Shown here: piece after piece, positions 26,501 to 37,580 of the stretch | How the letters are laid out: every line of letters begins with the position of its first letter | Position numbering within the stretch: the first letter of the stretch is position 1 | Source of the DNA: Escallonia rubra | Taxonomy: Eukaryota > Streptophyta > Magnoliopsida > Escalloniales > Escalloniaceae | Length of the DNA stretch: 64,000 nt | Assembly (NCBI GenBank): GCA_033065855.1 | Contig: JAVXUO010002858.1 | Span: forward strand, 496,001 to 560,000 | Direction of reading: 5' to 3' | Notes under the pieces: generated by a model | Databases searched by the model: none | Seen by the model: only the letters and a program-made list of their open reading frames with translations | What the model was told of the DNA's origin: nothing | Translations under genes and position numbers: made by a program

Positions 26501-28574
26501 TTCCAACCACGGTTAATTTATTCACGAGAATAGAGATGCACATTTCAATAATAAAAGAAAAGTGTAACACAGCCAACGTATTCTTCCTCAAGGTTATAAT
26601 TAGCCAAAATTATCGCTAGCTAGATACTAAAAGCCTCGAGATGATCTTTAGACATTCAACTGATTTTCCAGGTAAAAGCAAAACCCAAAGAAACTCATTA
26701 GACCAAGCATCTGACAAACCGACTTTTGACTTCAAACTTTCCCCTAGTAGGTGTGGGGGAATTCGCTTTGTGACTAAACAGAAATGGCTTCGAGGCACGT
26801 CGTAACGCTTTCCTGGAGTTTGTATTTGCCCCCACCAGAAATGTGTGCAGTAGGTTGCGAGCAAATACCCTCCAACATAGAGCGAAGCACAACGATGAAC
26901 AACATTTGCACAAACGATGAACAAATGTGTAAGAACTTCTGGGCAATATTTATACAAGAAAGAATTCTGCAAAAATTTATTATTGTAGAAGATCTGCAGA
27001 AGGTAAAAAGGAGAGAAAGAGGAGGAGGCAGAAAAGGGGCAGCCAAAAATCCGAGTGTTAACCTCTCTTTTTATAGAGGAATGGTGTCTATTTAATTGGG
27101 TTGCATACTTTCACTATTCACCTAATCACTTCAGACCATTGGATAAAAACCGTCAGGATCAACGGCCCAGATTTTCTAGCCGTTACAATTAGCCGAATGG
27201 CTACCCGCTACAAACGGTTGTGTCAAGCGTGAAGCGGTGCAACCCCTTAATCACGAAATCGCGACGATGTGCACATGCGAAGTACAAAGTGCATCATCAA
27301 AGCACCACATTGCGCCTCACAGCCACTGCCCCGCACCCGCGTGCGTGATGCGCGAGATCGTTTCTCATATGGTGCGTTGCACCATACTCAGTGCAATCGC
27401 ACATCCATTAGCATACCACATAAGTAAATATTTAAGTGGGGCTTCTAATCGATTTAATTGAGAGAAACTCTTCTAAGCCAAGTTCCGCAAACTGCCATAA
27501 TCAAAATTGTTAGAAATCCTATTTCTATTGCATTCATCGAGAAATAGGAAATTGTGGCACAATGCAATCAAGTGGGAGTAGACAGCCCAAAAACAGTGAA
27601 AATGTCAAAATGAGACTATTGACTTGCCTTCGTATCACTTAAAGGCAAGAGCACGTAATGCTATTACAGATTCTAATCAAAACAGTGTGCAGCTGCAACA
27701 TGGTTGCCTGCTACAAGTTTGCAAAAGAATGGTCATGTCGAGTGCAATCAAAGCCATAGAAGATCCTCGGAAAGGTAGATCAAAATTACTACCTCCCCCT
27801 CTTTCCAAAACTTGAATACTCTTTGCTCATGTACTTAACACTGCACCGGTGCTAAGCAACAAGCCAAGACAAGGTGACCACCCTTACCCCTGCCGTAACA
27901 GAATAGCGTTCCCTCGTTTCGCCAAAATACAAAGCAGCAATCTTTTGTTGCTGAAATACATTTAGCAAACGTTTTTCTGTTACCAGCAGAGGAGCACAGA
28001 ATCCTCATGCCCCCTTGCATGGTAGCTGCGTTTACCATTATCTTGACACCTAACTTCCTTGGTCAGTCTCTCACCTCAGATTATCTCACTGATCCGACTT
28101 GAACCGGAATTATTTGGGAACCTCTGTCTAAAACTATTGAACCTGACAACTTACCTCCCTTTCCTAGTATAGTGGAGCCTTTCTCGACATCTATTTGCTA
28201 CTATTATCTGTAGTGACGAACATTGGTGGCATAATTGCAAGAACTATCATCTCAGTGACAAATGCTCAAGGACCAGGAATTACCCAACTTTCATGTCTAC
28301 CTTCATTGGTATGCTTGTCTAAGCTTCAGGGTCAAACGACAGCGTGAAAAAGCATGATAAGGGGTGAAAGCGTGCGCTTCCCTTCACTCACATTACAAAC
28401 GGGAGGACGGAATCCAAGTTTGGACCAAATTTGACACTAAAACGAGGAAATTGGGTGGAGCATACCTTCGTCTTCAGGCAAAAGTTGAGCCACAGATCCG
28501 TAGTAAATGCACCAGTTGAAGCCCAGAGACACGAAGATAAGGAGGGCTCCTCGTGTTGTGAGTAAAAATCCCAT
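14503..28574 (-). CDS. LRR-malectin receptor-like serine/threonine kinase (LRR-VIII-2 subfamily), 24 exons
   Basis: A predicted plasma-membrane receptor kinase of 1008 residues, close in order and wording to the Arabidopsis At1g53430/At1g53440/At1g07650 group. Exons by GT-AG sites: 28574-28466, 25698-25524, 24268-24197, 23146-23078, 22993-22922, 22488-22417, 21829-21758, 21684-21613, 21492-21421, 21337-21266, 21160-21089, 20677-20606, 20481-20413, 20160-20101, 20022-19996, 19904-19855, 19755-19397, 19221-19026, 18944-18807, 18045-17927, 17721-17511, 17418-17181, 15544-15397, 14913-14503. They sum to 3027 coding bases in one open frame. Domains: signal peptide (1-30), LRRs (about 95-357), malectin (about 403-587), one membrane span (about 596-619), kinase (about 652-925). 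All kinase motifs are present: [11 protein letters not shown]685, HRD with D783, and DFG with D801. The ATG is chosen for its signal peptide and the conserved QLLPEDEVQ that follows. The ligand is unknown, and function is inferred from the family. Confidence 0.93.
15762..16068. mobile_element. Stowaway-type MITE in intron 22 of the receptor kinase
   Basis: The 307-bp element is flanked by TA on both sides (15760-15761 and 16069-16070). The right end GGGACAGAGGGAG and left end TTCCCGCCATCCC match the Stowaway (Tc1/mariner) terminal motif CTCCCTCCGTCCC with a few changes. Subterminal GATCA motifs occur at both ends. The corresponding intron of the truncated neighbour copy (34691-35506) is shorter and shows no such termini, so the insertion is probably later than the duplication. 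Confidence 0.75.
18386..18411. repeat. (GA)n microsatellite in intron 19 of the receptor kinase
   Basis: A simple run of alternating A and G next to a short GT-rich tract. It is of use only as a marker. Confidence 0.9.
19026..20160 (-). other. Exons 14-18 of the receptor kinase: linker and malectin domain
   Basis: Exons 14-16 (60, 27 and 50 bases) encode a Ser-rich linker and a Cys pair (WCLKEDLPC). Exons 17 and 18 encode the malectin domain: [41 protein letters not shown], and [20 protein letters not shown]. Malectin domains in plant receptors are thought to contact glycans or peptides. The sequence shows no break. Confidence 0.9.
22560..22905. mobile_element. 346-bp TIR element (MULE-type MITE) in intron 5 of the receptor kinase
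   Basis: A perfect 9-bp duplication GGATACCAT (22551-22559 and 22906-22914) brackets terminal inverted repeats CTATGTTACATGGACTC and GAGTCCATGTAACATA. Internal motifs such as GTGTCGGGTACTCG and GGATCCGACACTTGG repeat near both ends. The duplication size points to the Mutator superfamily. The right end lies only 16 bases from the GT donor of exon 5 (22921), so the start of the intron is made of the duplication and then this element. Confidence 0.8.
23673..23760. repeat. 88-bp fold-back in intron 3 of the receptor kinase
   Basis: Arms at 23673-23695 and 23738-23760 are inverted copies differing at two or so positions (core AACAGATAAGGTAATGCTGAA), with a loop of about 42 bases. It may be a MITE relic or just a hairpin in the intron. 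I found no clear target-site duplication. Confidence 0.6.
24503..25310 (-). mobile_element. Helitron-like element in intron 2 of the receptor kinase
   Basis: Read on the minus strand, the lower end is a textbook Helitron 3' terminus: hairpin CCGTGTGCAACGCACGGG, about 6 bases, then CTAG, followed by host T. The far end is less certain. It lies near a (GT)n tract at about 25270-25310, close to a stretch containing GAGCCGAAGCTGAGAGAACG. No Rep/helicase gene is present, so it would be non-autonomous. Confidence 0.55.
25699..28465 (-). other. Intron 1 of the receptor kinase (2.8 kb), contents mostly unassigned
   Basis: The longest intron of the gene. On the minus strand a TATA-like CTCTATAAAAAGAG near 27060-27075 precedes a purine/pyrimidine-rich leader. 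This looks like an inserted promoter-bearing element, perhaps an LTR remnant between about 26.3 and 27.5 kb, but I cannot place its ends or find a duplication. Nothing here encodes a recognisable protein. Confidence 0.4.
28466..28574 (-). other. Exon 1 of the receptor kinase: start codon and signal peptide
   Basis: The exon begins [19 protein letters not shown], a short polar start followed by a hydrophobic core. It ends in AQLLPEDE, just before a GT donor. Joined to exon 2 it gives [18 protein letters not shown], the usual start of the mature ectodomain in this subfamily. No other upstream ATG is needed. Confidence 0.9.
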
Positions 28575-28686
28575 CACACTTACCAGCTCTTTTTAGCTCG
28601 ACCCCCATCAACCAATGAAGCTCTCTGGTTCAGTTGGAGAGAGAAAGCTGACAAATACTACCTCTACTGAGAGGGATGATGGTGCC

Positions 28687-28697
28687 ATATATATAGT
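28687..28697 (-). promoter_or_regulatory. Probable TATA box of the receptor-kinase gene
   Basis: On the minus strand a CTATATATAT motif lies about 115 bases upstream of the predicted ATG. That places transcription start near 28660 and leaves a short leader. This is a sequence-pattern call only. Confidence 0.45.
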
Positions 28698-28699
28698 AG

Positions 28700-31600
28700 C
28701 AGAGAAGGGAAAGGCACTGAATGCTCCCTTTACTCCATTTTAGTATTGATTTTCTTATGAAATCCAACAGCTCACTTGCTTGATTACCAGATAAAACAAA
28801 TGGATGGCTCCAAAATCGGTGTTCTCATTAGGTTTTATCTCGTGCTCGTTAATCCTTCTTCCAGTCAACTACTAAATGGTCTGCAGGGGCACCCTTTGCT
28901 TACATTGTTAGCAAGTACCAACTTGTACTCAAACTCGAAGCTGACTTCGATCTCCTCGAGTATGGTGTGTACTCATGGTGGTCTCAAACCCGCTACATAT
29001 TCTTCTGCTGGTAAATGACCAAACTTTGTAACTTCAACGATGTAACATAATAATCAACAAATTAGTGTACGTTCTCATGTCCATCTGTTACTTACTCTTA
29101 TCCTTCTTGATCACCCATTTGTTTGTCCTAAATAGTGTTGGATCACTTCTTCTCCCCTTGCAAGAGTTCTGAGGTGTAATTTATTTTCCGTGGGTAGGCT
29201 GCAGGGATTAGTCTATTTATGACCACATTTGTTACTGCTTATGACCAAATTTGTTGTTTGGTTGAAAAAGTATGATTAGGTTTTTCACACCTCCGAACCG
29301 GGTAGGATTACATGAACTCGAAACTGAGACATTTGGTTAAGTTAGGACAACTCATTACCAGCTGACATACGCGCTTGGTGGTAAAGATTATCCATGTCAT
29401 AAGCAATAGTTGATCTATTGATGTGTCATATCTTAGGATCTTGTCTATCTATCTGCAACTAAAATTTATTTTGTTTGTTTTTATAAGTTGTCTCTGTATC
29501 TTGTCGTCTGGTTGAAAAACAAAAATAACTGTAATTGTGTCATGACAATATTGTCTATAATTTTGAAAAAAAAATAATACGTTTAATTATCTGATAGTAG
29601 TATGTGTTTACAGTAATTGTTTGATAATGAACTTGGATAATTTGATAATAAATTATGCCAAAAGTATAAGAGGGCGATTGGGATCAATTATAGAATAGTC
29701 TAACTTGATTAAATCCAGATAAAATCTAGTATTTAAGTGCTTGACAAAAAAAAATTGAACGGATTAAATCTGTTTCAAAATGTTCAAAATTTATTAATCA
29801 AGAATCCTCATTTTCTTGGGTTCTAATATAAGAGAACTGAGTTTGATTAAAAAATTATCAAAATATCCTCGCATATAAATAGACATTATTGTACTTTTTA
29901 CATCTTAATTACTATACTATTTTGTCGTTTTGCCATACTAGACATACTTTCCACACTTTTATCAAACACACCTTCAACAACTTCTTATATATTATGCGTA
30001 AAATATATTAAAGTTAATTTTAAAAATTAATTCTAATTTAGTTAAAAATTTACTTTTGAGAATTAATCTCAAATAGCCTAAAAGTCGTATTCTAAACTAC
30101 TATAAAATGCACCATCACCTCCTATATGTAGGTGGGCATTTGTTATATTTTCTCCAAGTCCAAAAGTAGAAGAATGAAGTAAAAGACTTCGTTTTAAAAT
30201 GACCACCGGATTAGCTGAAAAAGCATTTGAATTTTTAATTCATTTGAATTTTAGCTTATTGATACTTACAAAACTGTCGGCACCATGACTTGTTGGGCGA
30301 CCTTTGTCCTTATTGACAAATTCATTTTAAAAGATTTGTGAAATCTTATTTTTAATATAAAAATTGATTGACAAGAAATTTATTTCTCCTCTGATTGTCT
30401 TAGTCCCCTCAATTCTATTGCTCAAGACAATCAATAAATTTGTACCTCAATTTTGCAAATACATCACTGTCAATTCGTAACCAAATATTTACTCACCGAC
30501 GTTTTTTAAAGTTTAAGTCTAAAATGGCTCGAAAACTTTTTGTTATTTCAGAACTAGCTTGTTGCTTTTAAATTCACCGAATGAGCTAGTTTATTTATGA
30601 GCCAAAATTCTTTTCAAATTACATTGTATTATTTCTGTAAAAAAACTATATGCGTAGAATGAGATTCATGCTGTGATTCTCAACTAATTCTTAACAACGA
30701 TATGTTTCGATGGCATTTGTATTCTTTGTGATACAGTTGGCCATTATATATTTCTTCGTCCTAGTCATCTCTTCTAGTAACAAATTTGTCTTATAAGTAA
30801 CAAATAAAAGACTTACTAACAAGATTTTTATTTGATTGATTTGATGTATATTTTTTTTAGTTAAAGCGGAGAATTTTATATCAACAAGGAACCCCTTGGG
30901 AGGCCAGTACATTGCCGTTTTCACATTACTTTTCCTTGTGGGGCCCATTTCTACTATAGTACAATAATATGGATAGATTAAGACCATAACATTCCATTGG
31001 ACCACGTCGCTTAAAGAGTGAAGTGGTTTTATTTGAAGTCGAATGTCTCTAATCAAGAGTCTCAAATACGAATTCTCATTTCAACTTCTTTCCAGGTTTT
31101 AATCCTTCATGAATTTTTATTGAACTGCAGTGGAATAAGAAGCACACCATGAACCTTATTGAACTGGAGTGCACTAAGAAGCATTGTTAAGACGTATTTG
31201 ATTGTAAAAGTGCATAATCGAAAAGATTTTTCGGATAGACATTTAAAATTAAATAAAAAAATTGTTGTCACTTTACGTGACATGACGAAGTTTCAACTAT
31301 TTAGGCTCCGTTTTGTAACACTTAATTTTACAGTTTTGTAAACCAGAGAAAATAAATACGTTTGGCACACAATTTTTATATTTTTTTGAAAACTAGTTTT
31401 GAAAACATGGCTGTTTTTTAAAACTTCAAAAAAGAGTTTCGGTTTTTATTTTGAGACCACCACCACCCTCCCACCGCCGGCCGCCGGCGACTGGTAGCCA
31501 CTGCCTGACACCGCCAGCAACCGGCCACCACCACCGTCGGCCACCGCCACCGCCACCGCAAACCACCACCAAAGAAAAAACTCAAAATAAAAACAAGGTA

Positions 31601-33537
31601 ATCAAACACCCATTTATTTTTGTAAAAAAAAATATAATTTTACCTGATTTTGATTTTGATTTTTTTTAGAAATAAAAAATCAAAACTGAAAGTATTACCA
31701 AACTTTACCTTAATTTCTGTATCTTATTGCGTTCACATTATTCTTCTTTTACGGGGGGTCAGTCACTAGTACTAGTCTAGCAGATTAGAGTACATAGATA
31801 AATTAAGACCATAACAACCCATTGTTTGACTTGGACCACAACGCATAATGAAGGTTACGCTTGAAAGCAACCGTCATTTATCAACAGGCAACAGCCTCAA
31901 AGTGTGTATTCTCACTCTTACTTCCGAGCACAGCATAACTTTTAGCCGTATTTTTGGTAGTAAAAGTCCATAATCGATAGTCCGATCGAAATTTCAAAGT
32001 AAAGATGCGCTTGCGTGCCTTAACATGACTTCTCTATTTGCTCTTGTGAACTCTCAACATTTAATTGCATTGTCAAGGAATATATTTTGCAATCAAATTA
32101 GCGTTTCCGCCCAGCTATTTAGATAACATCCCTCCAAAAATAGTGCTCTTAACTTCAGCGCAAAGGTTTATTTATCATTTTGGGTCAGTGTCTCCGGCCC
32201 CAGATAATTCGTTTTATCCAACCACAGACGCGAGAGAATCTTTGTATACCAACTACAAAGAGAACCATGAAGTATCAATTTATTATCTTTTTTAAAAAGG
32301 AAAAAAAGGACTGAGTGAAGTATTTATTTGCTCTTAGGTAAGGCTTCATTTGAACACTTCTCCCCAAGCATTACAAACATATGCTAAAATCTATGCGCCC
32401 CAAACAAAGTTTTAGAAATCTAAACGCACCAGGTGCAATTTCTAATGTTTGACACAAATTGTTGTGTCCCTAGAGAGTTGAAGTGTGCCATTTGACGCGC
32501 CCGACTGGCTTCTTCTCCACTAGGCATGTCAATGTGTCACTTGATCCTCCTAAACCGTCCAGCCGAGTCCTAAAACTTGAATCCGACTCAATTCTAACTT
32601 CTAAAATAAACGTTGCGTTGAGTTAGGCTCGAACCACTAAGTCCCCAGTTCTTTTCCTTTAAAACTAATCCAATCAATTAAGAAAGCTTTTCACATAAAA
32701 ATTCAACCAAAGCACCATATTTTTTTCACGTCTTCATTGATATTAACGCATGTGTAAGCATTCATTCATGAGTCTTCCCTTAAAATTCCTCCAAGAAAAG
32801 GTCTGGGCCAGTAGACAAGGCTCCGGCCAAAAGTCAAATGCAAAGCTTCAACTGCACACATCTCTACTTTGCCCATGTGGTGTTGACTGCAAGGTTTTCA
32901 CTGCAAGACAGATTAAGTAGGCATTTTAGTCTACAACAATGCAGTCAAAACCGGGCTAGTTTTGTGGCTAGCAGAGTATTTGCTTAATGGTACTGTGATG
33001 AAGTGAACCCTTTACTGCAGTCGTATTTCCGACTTAATGCAGTTTTATTGGTCCATCAAACACTTCTGAATTCTGATCCATCAACCCTATACCAACAAGT
33101 AATGCTTAAGCAAAGGACCAGTCCAGTTGCCTGAAAGGATCGTTAAGGTCGCCGCAACCCTTCAGTCTGGCATATCCTGTTAGGCTACCCTATATGGGAC
33201 TTCAGTATTTGGCACATACTTGGTGCTCAACCTCTCTCTGATGGCCTAACAGACCATCTGCAGTGATCACTTATGGTAAGTGCAGAAATGGCGTACACAG
33301 CCTAGAGTAAATTTTTCCGTATGTGTACAACTTCATCAGGTTTTGAAGTGCAGATCAATAAATCAAGTATAGGAGAAATTCATACTTTGTAGCAACAAGC
33401 GATGAATGCAAGTAGCTCCATCCATTTACAAGGAGGCAAAACAAAAAATTTAAAAAGAGAACCGAATAAATTTTGATATTTTCGCTGTAACTGGTAAAAA
33501 TAATTTCCATAAACACGTCCACAACCGAAGAACCAAA
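28700..33537. other. Upstream region of the receptor kinase and spacer to the truncated copy
   Basis: About 4.8 kb of AT-rich DNA with no coding frame I can support. A CCACC/GCCGCC-rich block at about 31455-31560 is low-complexity and yields only a Pro/His-rich translation. The 200-300 bases next to 28700 presumably hold the kinase promoter. The rest may include old MITEs, but I could not pair ends convincingly. Confidence 0.45.
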
Positions 33538-35675
33538 TCAATTCAAGTTCAGGTCATTAAGGTCTAGAAGAAGATGTTTTGTTGAAGAAGTATCTGCCAA
33601 CTCATCCTTGCTCTGTATTGAAAATGAGGAATCGATCCATGGCCCATCCCTCGACATACTCCTCTCCGCCCGATAGTCTTGGGAATATGTTGAGAACTGT
33701 GTTTGGCTGTCCTGTGTTAGCCTCTCAAAGGCTTTAAACCTCAAGTCTTCTTCCATTGACCTGCGCTTGATGAGGGGTGCTTGGACTGGGATTTTGCCTT
33801 GGAGCATGCTCACGACAGAAGACATGGATGGCCTAAGGGTGGGAGATGGATTGGTGCATAACAAAGCCAAGTTTAGCATTCTCATCGCCTCTTTTTCATT
33901 GTAGTTTGATTCAAGTCTAGGATCAACAAACGTAGGCCTTCGACCCCATGCAGTAAAGAGGAAAAGGAAACGTTTGTTATCTTATAGTACTACTTTCGAA
34001 AGAAAATTTAAGGCATGGATATGCATTCAAGAGCTAGTCAATCGAGCAAATGATCATTAAAACCTATGATTGAAGAAGCAAGTCATTACTTTCTCATTTA
34101 CTCTCTCCATCTACCACATATCATCTTGTAGTCACCTTCATGAGACTTCATTGGCCCTGGCCCATGATCTCTCACATTCGAATCTGTATAAAGAAGAATG
34201 GTCGAGCAATTGGTCCTCGACTACTTCAATCGAACACATCAATGATTCTTTTAAGTCTTGCAGACAGGGCACATGGGAACGTCTAACGTACCATGTGCAA
34301 TATGTCATGCATGGAAATCAAGGGAGAGAAAGAGAGGCGGCAAAGTGCACGATCTCCTGCCATTGTGGGTGACTTTTGCTACTTATGAGACTCATAACCA
34401 AAACAATCATATTATAGTATGGTGTTCTGCATCCGTTCCATGTTTACGGAAGCAATTATGTATAAGAACAAGCAAGCAAACCAGGTGATTCATCAAAATC
34501 TTGGCTAGAAAGGAAAGAACTCAAAAGGCCATAACTTACCCAATCAAGAAGGTACACAAACTCCTCCTTTGGCTTGTAGTTCGTGTTGCTCTTCCCACTG
34601 ACAATCTCTAGTGCAACAACTCCGAAACTGTAAACATCTGCTTTATCCGTCAAGTAACCCCTCATTGCATATTCTGGAGCCATGTATCCTCTGAATAAAT
34701 AGAAAGTAAAATGTTCAGGGAGAATAAGTATTGAGCCGTAAAAAGGTTCCAAATTACTAAACACAGGGACCTTAGAATACTGGAGTATTCTTCTACATGC
34801 CAAATCAAAGGGCAAACAAAATTAGAAAGAGATAAAGTTGGATCGGAATGATAATTAAAACCTGCCCAGCAATCATTAGCAGTGAAGACTCGTTGATCAG
34901 TTGGCTTTCCTACTTGTTGTATGTCAACCGATCCCAGGAAGTAACCGTACCCCCGTAAGACCCTTTGTTTTTGCTTTAGTTAGGATGATCTGCTAAACTA
35001 CCATGTCAATGATGCTATTACGAATTCTTACTTCCTTTTAGACCTTAGTAAATCCTTTCAAATTTCAACCAGAGTCCACAATGGCTCAGGTAGTGATCTG
35101 TTCCCCACAATTAATTGACAGCCCGCATTACTGTAAGCACTGGTTTTAAGGCCCGACAATAGAGGACTAGCCAATCATTTTAGTTGCATACTGAAAAGGC
35201 AAAAATTCGTCATATAGCAAGGATGAGTCAGTAAAAACTTTTGATTAAATAGCAGCAAGGAGCTACTCCAGTCAACGACAACTCCACTTTTACTGCGTCA
35301 GGTAGAAGCCGTTCATTCAGAAAATGTTTCATCCTGCCACAAAAGAGGCAAAGACAATAAAGTAGTATGTGCAGTCCCTTTAAATACCATCTGTGCAACT
35401 AAAACTGTAGCAAAGCAATTCATATGTTTCAGCTCTCGTGTTTGCCTAGCACAGAGAATCACATTAGCTAGAAGCATAAAGAATGACAAAAGAAGGATGT
35501 GCTCACATTGTTCCCGCAATGCGAGTGCTGATATGTGTGTTCTCTCCTTCATCAAGCTTCGCCTAACCAAAATCCGATATCTTAGCATTAAGATCCTTAT
35601 CAAGCAGCACATTGGTAGCTTTTATGTCTCTGTGAACAATTTTCAACCTTGACTCCTCGTGAAGATAGGCTAAGC
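33538..35675 (-). pseudogene. Truncated tandem copy of the LRR-malectin kinase gene (last three exons)
   Basis: Same strand and same exon borders as the intact gene. Last exon 33937-33538 is [20 protein letters not shown] onward. The middle exon 34690-34540 is [21 protein letters not shown] onward. The partial catalytic-loop exon 35675-35507 is [20 protein letters not shown] onward. The copy stops inside the catalytic-loop exon at 35675, where LTR-type DNA begins. An in-frame TAG follows the DFG motif, and about 29 bases are missing at the start of the last exon, shifting the frame. No LRR, malectin or membrane exon is present. It is a dead partial duplicate lying upstream of the intact gene. 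Its C-terminal tail (LLLDLNDLNLN) differs from that of the intact gene. Confidence 0.9.
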
Positions 35676-36338
35676 AATTTTGGGGGCATTTCTGTAATTT
35701 GGGAAAACTTTGGGGGCATAATTGTAAGTTCTCACTGACAAAAAATAATAAAATGGGTGATAGTCTATGTTTTAATGACATCTAGTTAAATTAAGGAAGA
35801 TTAAAAAAAATTTGGGGCTTAAATGCAATTATGCAAAGTTGGGGGGCTATTTTGTAAATTGTGAAAAGTGGCATTAGGTGTCAAATTTTGGAGAATTGAT
35901 TACAAGATGGTGTCAGCTTCTCCTTGTTTACCTGATGACTAAGGGAATATAATTATAAACTAATGGATTCGGATAAAGAAGAATAAGATAAAGTGGAAAG
36001 AAAAGTCGGGGAGGAAAATGAAAATAAACAAAACAGAGAGAAGAGAAGAACAGAAGCAGAACAGAGAAAACAAAACAGAGCGGCAAGAACAAAAAGAAGA
36101 GAAAATTCGGTAGAAGAATCTGAGAAAGAGAGAGAGAGATTGGGAAAGATTTTCAATTGGTAATCCCCTCGTCATCAAGTGAAATTATTAGTTTAAATTT
36201 AGTGTGTGATTGTGTGTATTATGCAATGTAAGAGAGGAGGGGCTTCGGCTGTGATTTCAATGCGTAATTGTGGTGTTATTGTGTGGGTGTGTGCGCACGC
36301 AAGCGCATGCGTGTGTGTATGTGTGCATGTGATAATAT

Positions 36339-37479
36339 ATTTTTTTTTTGATTTAACGGAACAAAATACAACTTAGCTACGTGGGTATTCTACCCCAATA
36401 ACATCTGCAAGGAGCAGTAATCTTAGTTCCACAAGGGGTTGGTTGAGATAAACAAAAGCCCCATCTTGCTTGGTTCCTAAATTTGCTAACATATCAGCAC
36501 ATTGGTTTCCTTCTCTAGAGACATGTCTTATTTTTTACTTTGTCGCAACGAGCAAAAGGCGACAATCTTTCAAAACATTAAATAAGGGATGATATGTTTC
36601 AATCTCAGAGGCTGTCATCACCTGTTGAGCCAATAGGGAGTCTGTTTCAATCGTGGCTTCATGGAATTGTTGGTCTTTGATTACTTGTAAGGCTTTGAGA
36701 ATTCCATGGATTTCTGCCTCCAGGCTATCATGAGTTGGTATGCTTCCAATTAAGCCTCCTTGCCATTGTCCTTGGTCATCGCGTATTATACCTCCGTACC
36801 CTCATCTTTGATTTCCTTTTGCACAGCCATCAGTGTTGACTTTGAGGGTACCTGCAGGGGGAAACAACCATTTAATCAGCCTAGTTGTAGTACTAGGTAG
36901 GAGAGATGGCTTACTATAAATGATCTCCAGTTCGTTAGCCAGCTCAAGCACTCCTTTCCATGCTTGCCACACTTGAAAGGTAGTTCCCTTGATGCTTTCT
37001 TTTTTCGTTCCTTCCAGTTCTGCCACAAACAAGCTAAAAACATGGATTTCCATTTGATGTTCATGAAAAGCATGTTATCTCCCATATTCAAGTTCATTTT
37101 TATCCAATCAATGACATTAGATCTCAAGTTATGTTCAAACGTACAAGAGTTAAACAACTTAGTCCATAAGCTTTTGGCATTGGGACATCTTCTGAGGGAA
37201 TGGTCCATTGTTTCAGCTTCTTTCTTGCATCTGCTACAAGTGGCACTGGGGCTAATATTTCTAATCGCTCTCAGTTCATTAGTAAGAAGCCTACCATGAG
37301 TGATAATCCAAATGAAGAAATTAAATTTTGGGGGGGATCTTAAGCCTCCATATCCAATCAAAAGTAAGATAGGTGGTGATATGAACATCCAGAGAAAAGC
37401 ATCAATCCTATAGGCACTAGATGTGGAGAACTTGCCATTTCTCACAACTCCCCAAAAAGGAGAGTCATCTTCAGGTTGT
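36339..37479 (-). mobile_element. 5'-truncated LINE inserted in the LTR remnant
   Basis: A perfect 15-bp duplication TGCATGTGATAATAT (36324-36338 and 37480-37494) flanks it. A T-run at about 36340-36349 is the poly(A) tail of a minus-strand copy. The protein is the end of a LINE ORF2: WGVVRNGKFSTSSAYR, a zf-RVT region (CSRCKKEAETMDHSLRRCP, about 37190-37250) and an RNase H start (LKVNTDGCAKGN, about 36840). It continues with in-frame stops to the tail. The wording differs from the LINE at 4.5-12.1 kb, so it is another subfamily. It is dead on arrival by 5' truncation. Confidence 0.9.
36802..37479 (-). pseudogene. LINE ORF2 fragment: zf-RVT and start of RNase H
   Basis: Two minus-strand frames cover the fragment. 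One (37484-36876) reads through the zf-RVT region. The other (37053-36802) reads the linker and the RNase H start up to a TGA just after KGNQR; matching RNase H sequence (GYGGIIRDDQGQWQGG) follows the stop. A frame change between them and the stop show decay. It is not a host gene. Confidence 0.85.
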
Positions 37480-37526
37480 TGCATGTGATAATATGTAATT
37501 GAGGGTGATTTAGTGTGTGTTTAGGT

Positions 37527-37580
37527 GAAGAGAGAGAGAGAGAGAGAGAGAGAGTGTGTGTGTGTGTGTGTGTGTGTGTG
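37527..37580. repeat. (GA)n-(TG)n compound microsatellite
   Basis: A GA run passes directly into a TG run inside the LTR remnant. A G-run of about 16 bases follows at 37830-37845. Both are prone to length error in sequencing. Confidence 0.9.
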
